This document shows positions 37,575-46,661 of a stretch of DNA of 64,000 nucleotides, piece by piece. Positions within the stretch are counted from its first letter, which is position 1. Every line of letters starts with the position of its first letter. The position numbers were made by a program, and so were the translations under genes. Source of the DNA: Bacteroidota bacterium (GTDB lineage: Bacteria; Bacteroidota; Bacteroidia; Chitinophagales; Saprospiraceae); the NCBI GenBank assembly GCA_020160935.1, contig JAIUPL010000004.1, forward strand, positions 1 to 64,000, read 5' to 3'. The notes beneath the pieces were generated by a model, which worked only from the letters and a program-made list of their open reading frames with translations, did not search any database and was not told the DNA's origin.

Positions 37575-37609
37575 GGCGCCCCGATACACGCACGGGGCGC
37601 CTCTTTTTT
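37575..37609. terminator. Rho-independent terminator between convergent genes
   Basis: GGCGCCCCG (37575-37583) pairs with CGGGGCGCC (37593-37601), followed by TCTTTTTT on the plus strand; GAAA precedes it for the minus strand. It ends transcripts of the small exported gene and perhaps of the flotillin gene. Confidence 0.88.
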
Positions 37610-37615
37610 GGGTGT

Positions 37616-39115
37616 TTATTCAGCCGTCTTGCTTTCTATGCCTGCCTGTTTTTTGCCCATGTATTCGGGCAATTCCATACCTGCCATATTCAACAAATCG
37701 GTGAGTGGCGGCACGGAGCGGTACAGTCCTGAAATAAAGTTGGAGGTTGAGTTGCCGTCGCCTGCACCCTGGCCTCCTTCCCACACGGTTACCTTGTCGA
37801 TCTTGATGCCTTTGATGGCATCTACCTGGGTTTTAACCAGTTCCGGCAGTTTGTCGGCGATGAGCAGCAGCACGGCTTCCCGGGTGTTGCCACCGGCAGA
37901 ATCCACGATTTTCTGAAAACCTTCGGCCTGTTTGCTCAACACTTCGAGCAAGCCGCGGGCTTCGGCTTCCTGGCGCAGGTAAATAGCATCGGCTTCACCT
38001 TTGGCGATCCGGCGAATTTGTTCGGCCTGCGCTTCGGCAGCAATTTCGGCTTTTTGTTTTTCGATCTGGGCGCGTATCAGTTCGTCGGCTTCGCGGGTAG
38101 CGCGTTCGCGGGCAGCACGCGCCAATTCGGCCTGTTCTTCCGCTTTATAGGCATCTTCCAACGCTTTTGCGGATTGTACTTTTTCGGCTGTCATAGCCAT
38201 GCGCGTTGATTCGGCTTCTGCCTGGCGCCGTTCGGCTTCCGATTTGGCCACCTGGATGCGCGCGAGGTTTTCCCCTTCGATGGCGCGGGCGTTGGCTTCG
38301 GCTACCTTGATACGTTGCAATTGCTGCGCTTCGGCCTCGCCTGCAGCGGCCACGGCTTCTGCGCTGGCCACTTTGGAGCGCTGCATCTGCTGGGCTTCGG
38401 CTTCACCGATGGTTGAGAGGGCTTGCGTTTCCGACACCTTGATGCGCATCTCGCGTTGTGCTTCGGACTCACCAATACTACCATCGCGGATTTTTTGTGC
38501 GACCGAAATACGGGCATCGTTGACGGCTTTGGCAGCGGCTTCTTTACCCAGCGCCTGGATATAGCCTGATTCGTCGTGGATGTCGGTCACGTTTACGTTG
38601 ATCAGGCGCAGACCGATCTTTTTCAACTCGCTTTCCACATGGTGCGATACATTGCTGTAAAACTTGTCGCGGTCGGCATTGATCTCTTCAATATCCATCG
38701 TGGCAATTACGAGGCGCATCTGGCCCACAATGATGTCGTGCGATACGGTTTTAATAGCCATGCTGTCGAGCCCCAGCAGCCGTTCGGCGGCATTGGTCAT
38801 GACGGCCGGTTCGGTAGAAATACCCACGGTAAAACGGGAAGGCACGTCTACACGAATGTTTTGTTTGCTGAGGGCATTGCGCAGGTCTACATCAATGGAA
38901 ATAGGCGTCAGATCGAGGAATGCAAAATCCTGGATGACCGGCCACACGAATGCGGCGCCACCGTGTACGCAGCGTGCCGACTGACCGGCGCCGGTTTTAC
39001 CATAAATGACCAAAATGCGGTCGGAAGGACATCGTTTGTAGCGCGATATGAAAATCGCGCCAATGATAAACAGGAAGACTATCAGGAAGATAATCAGCAA
39101 AAGAATGGATGACAT
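37616..39115 (-). CDS. Flotillin family (SPFH) membrane-scaffold protein
   Basis: A YqiK/FloT-type flotillin of 499 residues. An N-terminal membrane helix (ILLLIIFLIVFLFIIGAIF) is followed by the SPFH domain (about 35-210; ILVIYGKTGAGQ, VPSRFTVGISTEPAVMTNAA) and a long Glu/Ala-rich coiled coil (about 210-420; repeated GEAEAQQMQRSKVASAEA). A short C-terminal tail follows. Flotillins organise membrane microdomains. The start is ATG 39115; the longer reading adds a non-conserved extension. The NfeD-like gene 52 bases upstream is its usual partner. Confidence 0.93.
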   Translation of the reverse strand: MSSILLLIIFLIVFLFIIGAIFISRYKRCPSDRILVIYGKTGAGQSARCVHGGAAFVWPVIQDFAFLDLTPISIDVDLRNALSKQNIRVDVPSRFTVGISTEPAVMTNAAERLLGLDSMAIKTVSHDIIVGQMRLVIATMDIEEINADRDKFYSNVSHHVESELKKIGLRLINVNVTDIHDESGYIQALGKEAAAKAVNDARISVAQKIRDGSIGESEAQREMRIKVSETQALSTIGEAEAQQMQRSKVASAEAVAAAGEAEAQQLQRIKVAEANARAIEGENLARIQVAKSEAERRQAEAESTRMAMTAEKVQSAKALEDAYKAEEQAELARAARERATREADELIRAQIEKQKAEIAAEAQAEQIRRIAKGEADAIYLRQEAEARGLLEVLSKQAEGFQKIVDSAGGNTREAVLLLIADKLPELVKTQVDAIKGIKIDKVTVWEGGQGAGDGNSTSNFISGLYRSVPPLTDLLNMAGMELPEYMGKKQAGIESKTAE

Positions 39116-39167
39116 AAGGTGCAAATTGAAATGGTTTGGAGAAAAGCAAATAGGGTTATTTGCGGGT

Positions 39168-39746
39168 TTAATTCGGGTTATTGTGTTCAAATGGTGTGGC
39201 GATATACACGCCTTCAGGTGTTAGTCCGACAATCAGGATCGGGCTGCCGGTGGGTATGGCGTCTCCTTCCGACACAGCTTCCAGTTCGCGCAAGGCGCCT
39301 TGTGCTTCCACCATTACTTTGCCGGTGGAGGTTTGTTGTGCCGGTATTAGCAGGTGTACTTGCCCGGTTTGGCCGACGACCTGTTGAGGATCGAGGGTGC
39401 CGGATGATTGGAGGTCTAAAAGCATGCGTATGAGCCGCCAGGCCAGCCAGGCTGCCAGCAATCCTGCTATTACACCCGCAGTCAGTGCTGTCGGCATGCT
39501 ACCACCATTGCGCAGCACCAACAAGCCCGTCCAGCCCATGAACATGCCGAAAGCAAGTATTCCGCGGATACTTAAAATGCCCAGGGCAGGGTTATCATGT
39601 TCTATATGAACATCGTGGTCGTGGCCTCCATGAAATTGTAAAAACACATAGATGACGAACAACGTATTGGAAATCAACCCGATACACCAGAATATTTGTT
39701 CAGAGTGCGGGAGTTGTTGCCACCATTGTGTAATATCGAGGAGCAT
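39168..39746 (-). CDS. NfeD/YqiJ-like membrane protein with OB-fold domain
   Basis: A 192-residue membrane protein with two or three helices (about 18-36, 60-80, 88-108) and a C-terminal beta domain (about 120-185; VVGQTGQVHLLIPAQQTSTG, EGDAIPTGSPILIVGL) of the NfeD OB-fold type. NfeD-like proteins pair with flotillins in an operon, as here (52-base gap, same strand). In Bacillus YuaF supports flotillin focus formation. The HGGHDHDVHIEHD segment is His/Asp-rich and may bind metal, an inference only. Confidence 0.85.
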   Translation of the reverse strand: MLLDITQWWQQLPHSEQIFWCIGLISNTLFVIYVFLQFHGGHDHDVHIEHDNPALGILSIRGILAFGMFMGWTGLLVLRNGGSMPTALTAGVIAGLLAAWLAWRLIRMLLDLQSSGTLDPQQVVGQTGQVHLLIPAQQTSTGKVMVEAQGALRELEAVSEGDAIPTGSPILIVGLTPEGVYIATPFEHNNPN

Positions 39747-40160
39747 TTGAATTGGTTTTCTGCAAACCTATTCCCGGGTCTGACACCGTGCCGTTTTGCT
39801 CGACAACGCCGGATGAAAATGCGGCGAAAGGAGGGTTCTATCCGATTTAGGGGTAGTATTTCTTTAACAAAACCGTAACGTTTGGGGTAAATTATTGCTG
39901 TGCCTGCGCACCCTTTTAGCGTGAATGGAAAGCCGATGCAACAGATTCAGACATGTTTTTTTCAAAAAATAATCTTCAAAAAACAGGAACACTCTACGCT
40001 TTGTGACTTTGTGCCCTCCATGGTTACCACGGAGGGTACAAAGGACACTAAGCGTAGAGTGTACGAGAGTTAACTTTCACTTTGCGACGGCCGTAAGGCC
40101 ATAAAAAATCCGGTTAAATCCGAAAAAATCCGGTTCATCTGTTGACCAATCCCTCTACGG
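39747..40160. repeat. Intergenic region with inverted repeat of reversed core
   Basis: Arms at about 39989-40024 and 40026-40062: ACACTCTACGCTTTGTGACT at the outer left and AAGCGTAGAGTGT at the outer right, with inner GTGCCCTCC/GGAGGGTAC. The CGTAGAGT core is at the outside, the opposite of the other elements. Bases 40085-40140 hold GGCCGTAAGGCC and repeated AAAAAATCCGG, related to the block at 50606-50637. A lone CCCTCTACGG lies at 40151. No gene is visible between the NfeD-like and phhB genes. Confidence 0.75.
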
Positions 40161-40409
40161 CTAGTCCTTTTGATACCTCGCATAAATAGCATCAATCGCC
40201 GCCGCCAGTTCCCGATCTTTATCCGTTACGATATTACCCGCCGAGTGGGTAGTCAGTTGAATATCAACCGTATTCCACACGTTGTGCCAATCGGGGTGGT
40301 GTTTTAATTTTTCTGCTACTGCTGCCACTTCCGTCATAAAGGCAAAGGCTTCAGCGAAATCGCGAAACTTAAACGTAATCTGAAGTCTGTTTTTTTCTTC
40401 GCGCCACAT
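40161..40409 (-). CDS. phhB: 4a-hydroxytetrahydrobiopterin dehydratase
   Basis: Recycles the pterin 4a-carbinolamine produced by aromatic amino acid hydroxylases; also known as PCD/DCoH. The 82-residue product carries the family signature AEKLKHHPDWHNVWNTVDIQ and LTTHSAGNIVTDKD, including catalytic His residues. Slightly shorter than usual at the N terminus. ATG 40409 (MWREEKNRL) is chosen because the longer reading translates the CTCACCTC repeat. No phenylalanine hydroxylase is nearby. It lies downstream of hflX. Confidence 0.92.
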   Translation of the reverse strand: MWREEKNRLQITFKFRDFAEAFAFMTEVAAVAEKLKHHPDWHNVWNTVDIQLTTHSAGNIVTDKDRELAAAIDAIYARYQKD

Positions 40410-40411
40410 GA

Positions 40412-40445
40412 TTAGAGGTGAGAGGTGAGAAGTGAGAGGTGAGAA
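40412..40445. repeat. Half-palindrome, GTGAGAG family (hflX/phhB)
   Basis: TTAGAGGTGAGAGGTGAGA plus AGTGAGAGGTGAGAAG on the plus strand, filling the gap between the hflX stop and the phhB start. The unit runs opposite to transcription, unlike the copies at comEC and folC. No second arm is seen. Confidence 0.82.
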
Positions 40446-40451
40446 GGGCAT

Positions 40452-41660
40452 TTACCAGGATTTTACCTGGTGGGGGTAGCGGACGACGTAGGCTTCCTTG
40501 ATGAGGCGGGTCATACGTTCGCGCAATTCTTCGATGCCTTCCTTGGTGTGTGCGGAAATGAAAATATTCTCTCCATAATTGTGCTGCAGGCGTTCGCGCA
40601 TTTCCGTTTCAATTTCCTTTTTCGTGTCGGCATCCACAAAATCATCGTAGTATTTACTTCGATACAGATCGATCTTGTTGAACACCATGAGCGTAGGTTT
40701 CTCGCCGGCGCCTAGTTCTTCGAGCGTTTTTTGCACCGTTTTTACATGGTCTTCAAACTGCGGATGGGCTACATCCACCACATGCAGCAGAATATCGCTT
40801 TCACGCACTTCGTCGAGCGTACTTTTAAAACTTTCGACCAGGTGGTGGGGCAATTTGCGGATAAAACCTACCGTATCGGATAGCAAAAACGGCATGGAGC
40901 CGAACACCACTTTCCGTACTGTTGTATCAAGTGTAGCGAAGAGTTTGTTTTCGGCCAGCACTTCCGATTTGCTCATCAGGTTCATCAAGGTGCTTTTGCC
41001 TACGTTGGTGTAACCCACGAGTGCCACACGAATGAGTTCGCCGCGCGTTTTGCGCTGGGTCTGGCTCTGCCGATCGATGTCCTTGAGTTTTTCCTCCAGC
41101 GATTTGATGCGGTACTGCACAAGGCGACGGTCTGTTTCAATCTGCGTTTCACCCGGGCCTCGCATACCAATACCACCGCGCTGCCGCTCCAGGTGGGTCC
41201 AGAGGCCACGCAGGCGCGGGAGCAGGTATTTCATTTGTGCCAGTTCGACCTGGGTTTTGGCCTGCGCCGTTTGGGCCCGGTTGGCAAAAATGTCGAGGAT
41301 AAGGGTAGAGCGGTCGACAATTTTCACTTTGAGGGCTTCTTCCAGAAAATTGGTTTGTTTGCCCGTGAGGTCGTCGTCAAAAATCACCATCGTAATCTCC
41401 TCATGCCGCTGAATGTATTGCTCCAGTTCCTGCACCTTGCCACTCCCGATAAAACTGCGGTGTTCGGGGTGCGCGAGGCGCTGGGTAAATCGTTTTACCG
41501 TTTCTGCGCCGGCCGTATGGGCCAGAAATTCGAGTTCGTCCATGTATTCATGTGCCTGCGTTTCCGTCACTTCGGGCGTTATCAGGCTGACCAGTATAGC
41601 ATATTCAGGCTCCTTTTTCAGGGCCGCGGTTTTTTCGTTGAGTGTCCAGTCCTTCGCCAT
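40452..41660 (-). CDS. hflX: Ribosome-associated GTPase HflX
   Basis: A translational GTPase that splits stalled or stressed 70S ribosomes. The 402-residue protein has an N-terminal HflX domain (about 1-190; FIGSGKVQELEQYI, RGPGETQIETDRR), the coiled linker (SLEEKLKDIDRQSQTQRKT) and a G domain: G1 GYTNVGKSTL, G3 DTVGF, G4 NKID and G5 SAHTKEG. Length is normal. Its start codon follows a TTGGTTATC-type repeat. Confidence 0.96.
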   Translation of the reverse strand: MAKDWTLNEKTAALKKEPEYAILVSLITPEVTETQAHEYMDELEFLAHTAGAETVKRFTQRLAHPEHRSFIGSGKVQELEQYIQRHEEITMVIFDDDLTGKQTNFLEEALKVKIVDRSTLILDIFANRAQTAQAKTQVELAQMKYLLPRLRGLWTHLERQRGGIGMRGPGETQIETDRRLVQYRIKSLEEKLKDIDRQSQTQRKTRGELIRVALVGYTNVGKSTLMNLMSKSEVLAENKLFATLDTTVRKVVFGSMPFLLSDTVGFIRKLPHHLVESFKSTLDEVRESDILLHVVDVAHPQFEDHVKTVQKTLEELGAGEKPTLMVFNKIDLYRSKYYDDFVDADTKKEIETEMRERLQHNYGENIFISAHTKEGIEELRERMTRLIKEAYVVRYPHQVKSW

Positions 41661-41661
41661 A

Positions 41662-41745
41662 TCGTTATTGGTTATCTGTTATTGGTTATCAGGGCGCGTA
41701 TTCCACGCCGAAAGGTATCGCCCTGCGCGCCAATAACTGTAACCC
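41662..41745. repeat. Partial palindrome, GGTTATCAGGGC family (copy 3)
   Basis: ATTGGTTATCTGTTATTGGT and TATCAGGGCGCG on the left share the arm of the copies near recG and 6.7 kb; CGCGCCAATAACTGTAACC closes it imperfectly. The inner part (CGCCGAAAGGTATCGCCCTG) is different. It lies directly upstream of hflX. Confidence 0.75.
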
Positions 41746-41772
41746 ATCTCCAAAAATTCCATGCCAGGCCAT

Positions 41773-41802
41773 TTTGATTTGAAAATATTCAGGTTATTTT
41801 TG
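41773..41802 (+). promoter_or_regulatory. Bacteroidota-type promoter of comEC
   Basis: TTTG (41773-41776), 18-base spacer, TATTTTTG (41795-41802): a full match to the TTTG/TAnnTTTG consensus. The ATG lies 61 bases downstream. Confidence 0.6.
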
Positions 41803-41863
41803 CAGACACTGGGCTGAATAGCCTGACAAACACTGCTTCATATAATCAAAATACGCTTCACAC

Positions 41864-43966
41864 ATGACTCAGCGGTACACCCCCTACCTGCGTTTCATCG
41901 TGCCCTTTGTATCCGGACTGGCCGTGGGTGGCTGGATCGATCTACCGCTGCGATACCTCGGGCCTATTCTCCTCATTGGCGCGTTGCTGGCTGCCTGGCT
42001 GGCGATTCAGAAAATTGCGTACCGATACCGCTGGCTTTTTGGAGCCTACATTTACCTCCTGCTGTTTTTTGCCGGGTATTTTCATTGCACGGCGCACAAT
42101 GAACTGCGTCGAAACCGCCATTATGCCGCACACCTTACTGCACAGCGGCAATTTTTTACCGGCACGGTGTACCAGTCGCCTTCGAAAGGTGCCAAACTGA
42201 AAGTACCCGTTCAGGTGGAAGCCCTGGGCGCTTCACCCGATTCCATGCAAAGCGTAAGCGGCAACCTGCTGCTTTTTCTCAATATCGACACCATTACCGA
42301 CAAGATCCGATATGGCGACCGCATTGGCGCGTATGCCATGGTGCAGCCCTGCGAAGGCCCCAAAAACCCCGACGCCTTCGATTACAGGCGTTATTTGCAT
42401 TTCCAGAATATTCATTATCAGGCTTTTGTGAAAACCGATTCGGTGGCAGTGCTTTCGCACGGTCATGGGTATTTGCTGTGGCGCATGGCCTATGAAAGCC
42501 GCGACCGATTGCTGGACCTGCTGCACAAATACTTCCCTACCGACGACGAGTATGCCGTAGCGTCGGCCTTGTTGGTGGGCTACACCGACGATTTGTCGGA
42601 TGAATTGCGGGCTGCGTATGCACAAACGGGCTCGATGCATGCGCTGGCTGTGTCGGGTACGCATGTGGGTATGTTGTATGTAGGGCTGATGTTTTTGCTG
42701 GCTCGGTTCCGATTCCGGGGGCGCTGGAAACTGCTGGAAACGGTGCTGATTTTATTGGCCATCTGGGCATTCACATTCCTGACAGGCGCTACGGCGTCGG
42801 TGCTGCGGGCATCAGTCATGTTCAGCACGTACATGTTGGGGAAAGCGTTTCACCGCGATGCGCCGGCCTGGAACGTGCTGCCTGCATCCGCGTTCGGGCT
42901 GCTGCTGTACAATCCGTATTTTTTGTTCGATGTAGGCTTTCAGTTGTCATATGCGGCGGTGGCGGGGATGGTATTTTTTTATGCGCGTTTGTACAAATTA
43001 TTTCCGCCCATGCCGCGCTGGGCCGACGAAGGCCTGAAAGTATTGCTGGTAGGTGCGGCTGCGCAATTGGGTACGCTGCCGCTCACCTTGTTCTATTTTC
43101 ATCAGTTTCCGGTGTATTTCTGGCTGTCGGGCTGGATTGTGGTGCTGGGTGGTGCTATTTTTTTGTGGGGCGGCGCGCTGCTGGTATTGCTCGATGTATG
43201 GGCGCCTGTGTTGGCCGACTGGCTGGGTAAAGCCTTGTATTACATGCTCTGGGCCATCAACAAGGCCATTTTTTTCATTCAGACCTTACCGGGCAGCGTC
43301 ATTTCCAATATCTGGATTGCCGCTTGGGTCGTGGCTGCCTTGTATATCGGCATCGGGCTGATCGGGAGCGCCATGGTGTATCGAAAAGGGCGGTACGTGC
43401 TGGCGTTGATGGGGCTGTTTTGCCTCTTGGGCTTGTATCGGGTTTCCACGCTTTCAGTAAAAAGTATTCACCGCGAAATCGTGGTGTATCACCTGAACAA
43501 ACAAAGCCTTATTGATTTTCGGGAGGGCAGAGAAGTGGTGAGTTGGTCGGATACGCTGGCTGCCAACAAAGAGATTTTTACAGCACAGAGCCACCGCATT
43601 ACAGGTGCTGTGCGTCGCCTGACACCTTTGCATTTCGACGATGATACGGTTCTTTTCAAGCAAAACCTGCTGATTGACTGGCCTTTTGCACAGTTTTTCG
43701 ACACCCGAATAGCGGTAGTGGAGCAGGCCGGGCAGTTACAAGGCGCACACCCGGTCGACACCGATATTCTACTGCTGCGGAAAAATCCGAAAGTAACCAT
43801 TGCCGAGTGCCGCGAACATTTTCATTTCAGCCAGATCGTTTTCGACGCTTCCAACAGCCAACGCCAAACGGAACGCTGGCGCCGCGAATGCGAGGCGGCT
43901 GGATGGCCGTATTACGATGTGAGGCGGCAGGGAGCGTTCGTGTTAGAGGTGAGAGGTGAGAGGTGA
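41864..43966 (+). CDS. comEC: ComEC/Rec2-family DNA uptake channel protein
   Basis: The inner-membrane channel for single-stranded DNA in natural transformation. The 700-residue protein has N-terminal helices, a DUF4131 beta region (about 95-170; FFTGTVYQSPSKGAKLKV) and the Competence domain (about 225-510; ALAVSGTHVGMLYVGL, LTGATASVLRASVMF, LFDVGFQLSYAAVAG). The C-terminal part (about 540-695) lacks the HxHxDH zinc motif of the usual MBL nuclease, as in other Bacteroidota. Odd feature: the protein ends in VLEVRGER-stop, read from the GTGAGAG repeat. The ComEA-like gene follows by 37 bases. Confidence 0.93.
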   Translation: MTQRYTPYLRFIVPFVSGLAVGGWIDLPLRYLGPILLIGALLAAWLAIQKIAYRYRWLFGAYIYLLLFFAGYFHCTAHNELRRNRHYAAHLTAQRQFFTGTVYQSPSKGAKLKVPVQVEALGASPDSMQSVSGNLLLFLNIDTITDKIRYGDRIGAYAMVQPCEGPKNPDAFDYRRYLHFQNIHYQAFVKTDSVAVLSHGHGYLLWRMAYESRDRLLDLLHKYFPTDDEYAVASALLVGYTDDLSDELRAAYAQTGSMHALAVSGTHVGMLYVGLMFLLARFRFRGRWKLLETVLILLAIWAFTFLTGATASVLRASVMFSTYMLGKAFHRDAPAWNVLPASAFGLLLYNPYFLFDVGFQLSYAAVAGMVFFYARLYKLFPPMPRWADEGLKVLLVGAAAQLGTLPLTLFYFHQFPVYFWLSGWIVVLGGAIFLWGGALLVLLDVWAPVLADWLGKALYYMLWAINKAIFFIQTLPGSVISNIWIAAWVVAALYIGIGLIGSAMVYRKGRYVLALMGLFCLLGLYRVSTLSVKSIHREIVVYHLNKQSLIDFREGREVVSWSDTLAANKEIFTAQSHRITGAVRRLTPLHFDDDTVLFKQNLLIDWPFAQFFDTRIAVVEQAGQLQGAHPVDTDILLLRKNPKVTIAECREHFHFSQIVFDASNSQRQTERWRRECEAAGWPYYDVRRQGAFVLEVRGER

Positions 43967-43976
43967 GAAGCGAGAC
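43943..43976. repeat. Half-palindrome, GTGAGAG family (comEC 3' end)
   Basis: TTAGAGGTGAGAGGTGAGA then GGTGAGAAGCGAGA, encoding the last residues and stop of comEC. It shares its left edge with the copies at 40412 and 11760 (minus strand). Confidence 0.85.
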
Positions 43977-44003
43977 AAACAAGAAACAAAACACTATTCA
44001 TGT

Positions 44004-45107
44004 ATGCGTAATCAACTTTTTCAGTACCTGCATTTTTCGCGCAAGGAGCGCAACGGAACCATCGTTTTGCTGCTGCTCTGCGCATTCATTTTTGCCTTGC
44101 CCGATATTCTGGACAGGTTTCGGGAACCGCTAACCACCGATTTTTCCGAATTCAGAAAGGAAATTCAGGCTTTTAGGGATGGCCAACGTGCGTCGGCACC
44201 TAATGCCAGTCCCGATCTTTTTTACTTCAATCCCAATACCGCCAGCCAGGAAGATTTCGTACGCCTGGGCCTTTCCGAAAAAACGGCCGCTATGATCTGC
44301 AAATACCGCGACAAAGGCGGGCAATTTCGACGCCCCGAGGATTTTAAAAAAATTTGGGGTCTGGCCGAAGCAGATTATGAACGCCTCGCGCCTTTTATCC
44401 GAATGGGAGAAAGCGCGTCACTTTCGGAAGAAAAAAACCGCCAAAGCACCCCAAAAAGCCAATTTGAATTCGACCCAAATGTGGCTTCAGAAGATGACTT
44501 TCGCGCCCTCGGGCTGCCCGAACGCTGCATCAAAAGCATCCTGAACTACCGCTCCAAAGGCGGCCGGTTCAGGCGCGCGGAAGATTTTCAAAAAATATAC
44601 AACCTGCCGCCGGACGACTACGAACGGCTGGAATCCTATATCGTCATTGCTGCGGCGCCGGCTCCGGTAGAAACGAACCAGCCTTTTGCGGCAAAAAAAC
44701 GTGCGCCACAAGCCATCGACATCAACCTCGCCGATGCCGAAGCCTGGATGACCCTGCCCGGCATCGGCGAAAAACGCGCCCAACAATTGGTGCGCTACCG
44801 CGACCAACTGGGCGGTTTTTTGTCGGTAGAACAGGTCGGACAAATGTACAACCTGCCCGACAGCATATTTCAGGCCATTCGCCCGCTGCTGCTGCTGAAT
44901 AGCCACAATATCCGACGCATTGACCTTAATGCAGTATCAGTAGAAGAACTGGATGCACACCCGTATTTTTCCAGAAAACAGGCCGAACTGATCGTGAACT
45001 ACCGGCAACAGCACGGCCCTTACCGTTCGGTGGAGGACATTGAAAAAATCATTGCCTTTACGGACAAGGCCTGGATAGTGAAGGTGAAAGGGTATTTGAA
45101 GGTGTGA
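44004..45107 (+). CDS. ComEA-like protein with four helix-hairpin-helix repeats
   Basis: A membrane-anchored DNA-binding protein of 367 residues. An N-terminal helix (GTIVLLLLCAFIFALPDIL) is followed by four helix-hairpin-helix units near 75-130, 155-210, 245-300 and 310-365 (for example INLADAEAWMTLPGIGEKRA, FNPNTASQEDFVRLGLSEKT). ComEA proteins bind incoming DNA and hand it to ComEC. The position right after comEC supports that role. Four repeats exceed the single unit in Bacillus ComEA. ATG 44004 is chosen because 43956 would start in the repeat. Confidence 0.88.
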   Translation: MRNQLFQYLHFSRKERNGTIVLLLLCAFIFALPDILDRFREPLTTDFSEFRKEIQAFRDGQRASAPNASPDLFYFNPNTASQEDFVRLGLSEKTAAMICKYRDKGGQFRRPEDFKKIWGLAEADYERLAPFIRMGESASLSEEKNRQSTPKSQFEFDPNVASEDDFRALGLPERCIKSILNYRSKGGRFRRAEDFQKIYNLPPDDYERLESYIVIAAAPAPVETNQPFAAKKRAPQAIDINLADAEAWMTLPGIGEKRAQQLVRYRDQLGGFLSVEQVGQMYNLPDSIFQAIRPLLLLNSHNIRRIDLNAVSVEELDAHPYFSRKQAELIVNYRQQHGPYRSVEDIEKIIAFTDKAWIVKVKGYLKV

Positions 45108-45112
45108 GCGCA

Positions 45113-46627
45113 TTATTTACTCCATTTCAATACGCCCCATTGGTCTGCCTTGCGCACGAAAATCCAGTCGGCCCCAACGACCTTTGCCTCATCGAATGAT
45201 GCTTGAATATGCACATCCGCCGAGGCGATCAGGCCCCATTTGCCATCCTTTTTGTAAAGCAAATACGGTTTGCCCGGCACTACGAAAAAGTCATCGACGG
45301 TTTGATCGAGCAGGAGTTTGCCAGATGTATCAAAAAGGAGTTGTTTGCCGGGCTGGCTCACGCCGGTGTTGAATCCGCCTATCAGACAGCATGGATTGGG
45401 TACGGCCTCTGCGATATAAAAGTATTTCCTTTCCTGAAACCGGCCCCCGGCGGTGGGTTCTATGCTCCACTGCCCGTCGGGCTGGAGTACGCCCCATTTT
45501 CTGCTGTATCGATTGCCGATACATACGCCGAAATTGTTTTGGTATGCTCCAGCGGTGCAATCGACTACCCCTTTGATGTCGAGCGGCGTGCCGTCGAGGC
45601 GGAAAATCAGCAGAGAGTCGGCAGATTTGGCGGTAATACACTGCAATCCGGCTGTTTTAAAACCCGAGAAATTGCCGGCCGGAATAATCGTTTTACCCTG
45701 CTGGTCGATGATGCCGATTTTACCATTTTCCTTGTATTCAAAAAAGCCGGGAAATGCCGGCTTTAAAAATGCCCACTGAGCAGGCACCTGAAATGTGCCG
45801 TCTTTTTTAATCACCCCGTATTTCCCGCGCGACTTGACTACCGCATACCCCATCGTATCGAAAACGGTAGCCGCCTGATAGCGGGGCGGTAGCAACCAGG
45901 TGCCATCGCTGCGGAAGTAACCCCAGAGCGTGTCGCGCCGCACCAGCGCTACATTGTCCACAAACTTTTCTGCGGCAGCAAAAGTGTCGCGGCGGGTTTT
46001 ACCATTTTTCAGGCTGCTAAAAACATACTGGTTGGCTGAAATCCGCTGGAACTCGGCAGCGGGCGTCGCGGGAATGCTTACATTTTTCAAGTTCGCTCCC
46101 TGGCGGGAAACAAACAGCAAATCGGCGTTGACAAAATTGTACACATCGTGTTTGAGGTAGCCGAGAATGGTATCGCGCAGCAGCGTAAAACGCGCATAGG
46201 CAGCCTTCTGATAGGGGAGCAACAATAGGTTGCGGTCGTTGATGACGGCGTACATCCCATAGTTCTGAATCAGGTATGCCCAATTGTTTTCAGCGGTCGT
46301 AGCAGATTGAATGTAGTCAAACAAAGGCGCCACAATTTCACCTTTTTCCAGGTGGTACATTCCTTGAAGATCGTTTTTCCATACGCGCCAGAATTTTCCC
46401 TGCTCGAATGCCATGCTGTCGTAAGGCAAGGCTTTTCGTTCACCGGATGCATTTACAAGAAAAACCTGTTTCCCTTCCCGTATGGGAAATTCGCCCGGGC
46501 TGGTGGAACCGAACACCTGAACGTTGCTTTGCAGCGGCAATACCCACTGAAAATTACCCTTGCTTTGGGCAAAAATGCCTGACAGAAAACAGAAAAAAAG
46601 GAAAATGGTAAATCCGGGCTTAGACAT
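45113..46627 (-). CDS. Secreted WG-repeat protein
   Basis: A 504-residue exported protein with a signal peptide (MSKPGFTIFLFFCFLSGIFA). Several WG repeats are visible: LWGYFRSDGTWLLPPRY, KYGVIKKDGTFQVPAQW, KIGIIDQQGKTIIPAG, KWGVLQPDGQWSIEPT and DQWGVLKW. WG repeats form beta domains of unknown role. ATG 46627 is used because it begins the signal peptide; longer readings overlap the divergent gene. It converges on the ComEA-like gene (five-base gap) and diverges from the next gene with only 34 bases between start codons. Confidence 0.85.
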   Translation of the reverse strand: MSKPGFTIFLFFCFLSGIFAQSKGNFQWVLPLQSNVQVFGSTSPGEFPIREGKQVFLVNASGERKALPYDSMAFEQGKFWRVWKNDLQGMYHLEKGEIVAPLFDYIQSATTAENNWAYLIQNYGMYAVINDRNLLLLPYQKAAYARFTLLRDTILGYLKHDVYNFVNADLLFVSRQGANLKNVSIPATPAAEFQRISANQYVFSSLKNGKTRRDTFAAAEKFVDNVALVRRDTLWGYFRSDGTWLLPPRYQAATVFDTMGYAVVKSRGKYGVIKKDGTFQVPAQWAFLKPAFPGFFEYKENGKIGIIDQQGKTIIPAGNFSGFKTAGLQCITAKSADSLLIFRLDGTPLDIKGVVDCTAGAYQNNFGVCIGNRYSRKWGVLQPDGQWSIEPTAGGRFQERKYFYIAEAVPNPCCLIGGFNTGVSQPGKQLLFDTSGKLLLDQTVDDFFVVPGKPYLLYKKDGKWGLIASADVHIQASFDEAKVVGADWIFVRKADQWGVLKWSK

Positions 46628-46661
46628 GATTGATGTATGTTTGGCGAAAATTACAGGTTGT

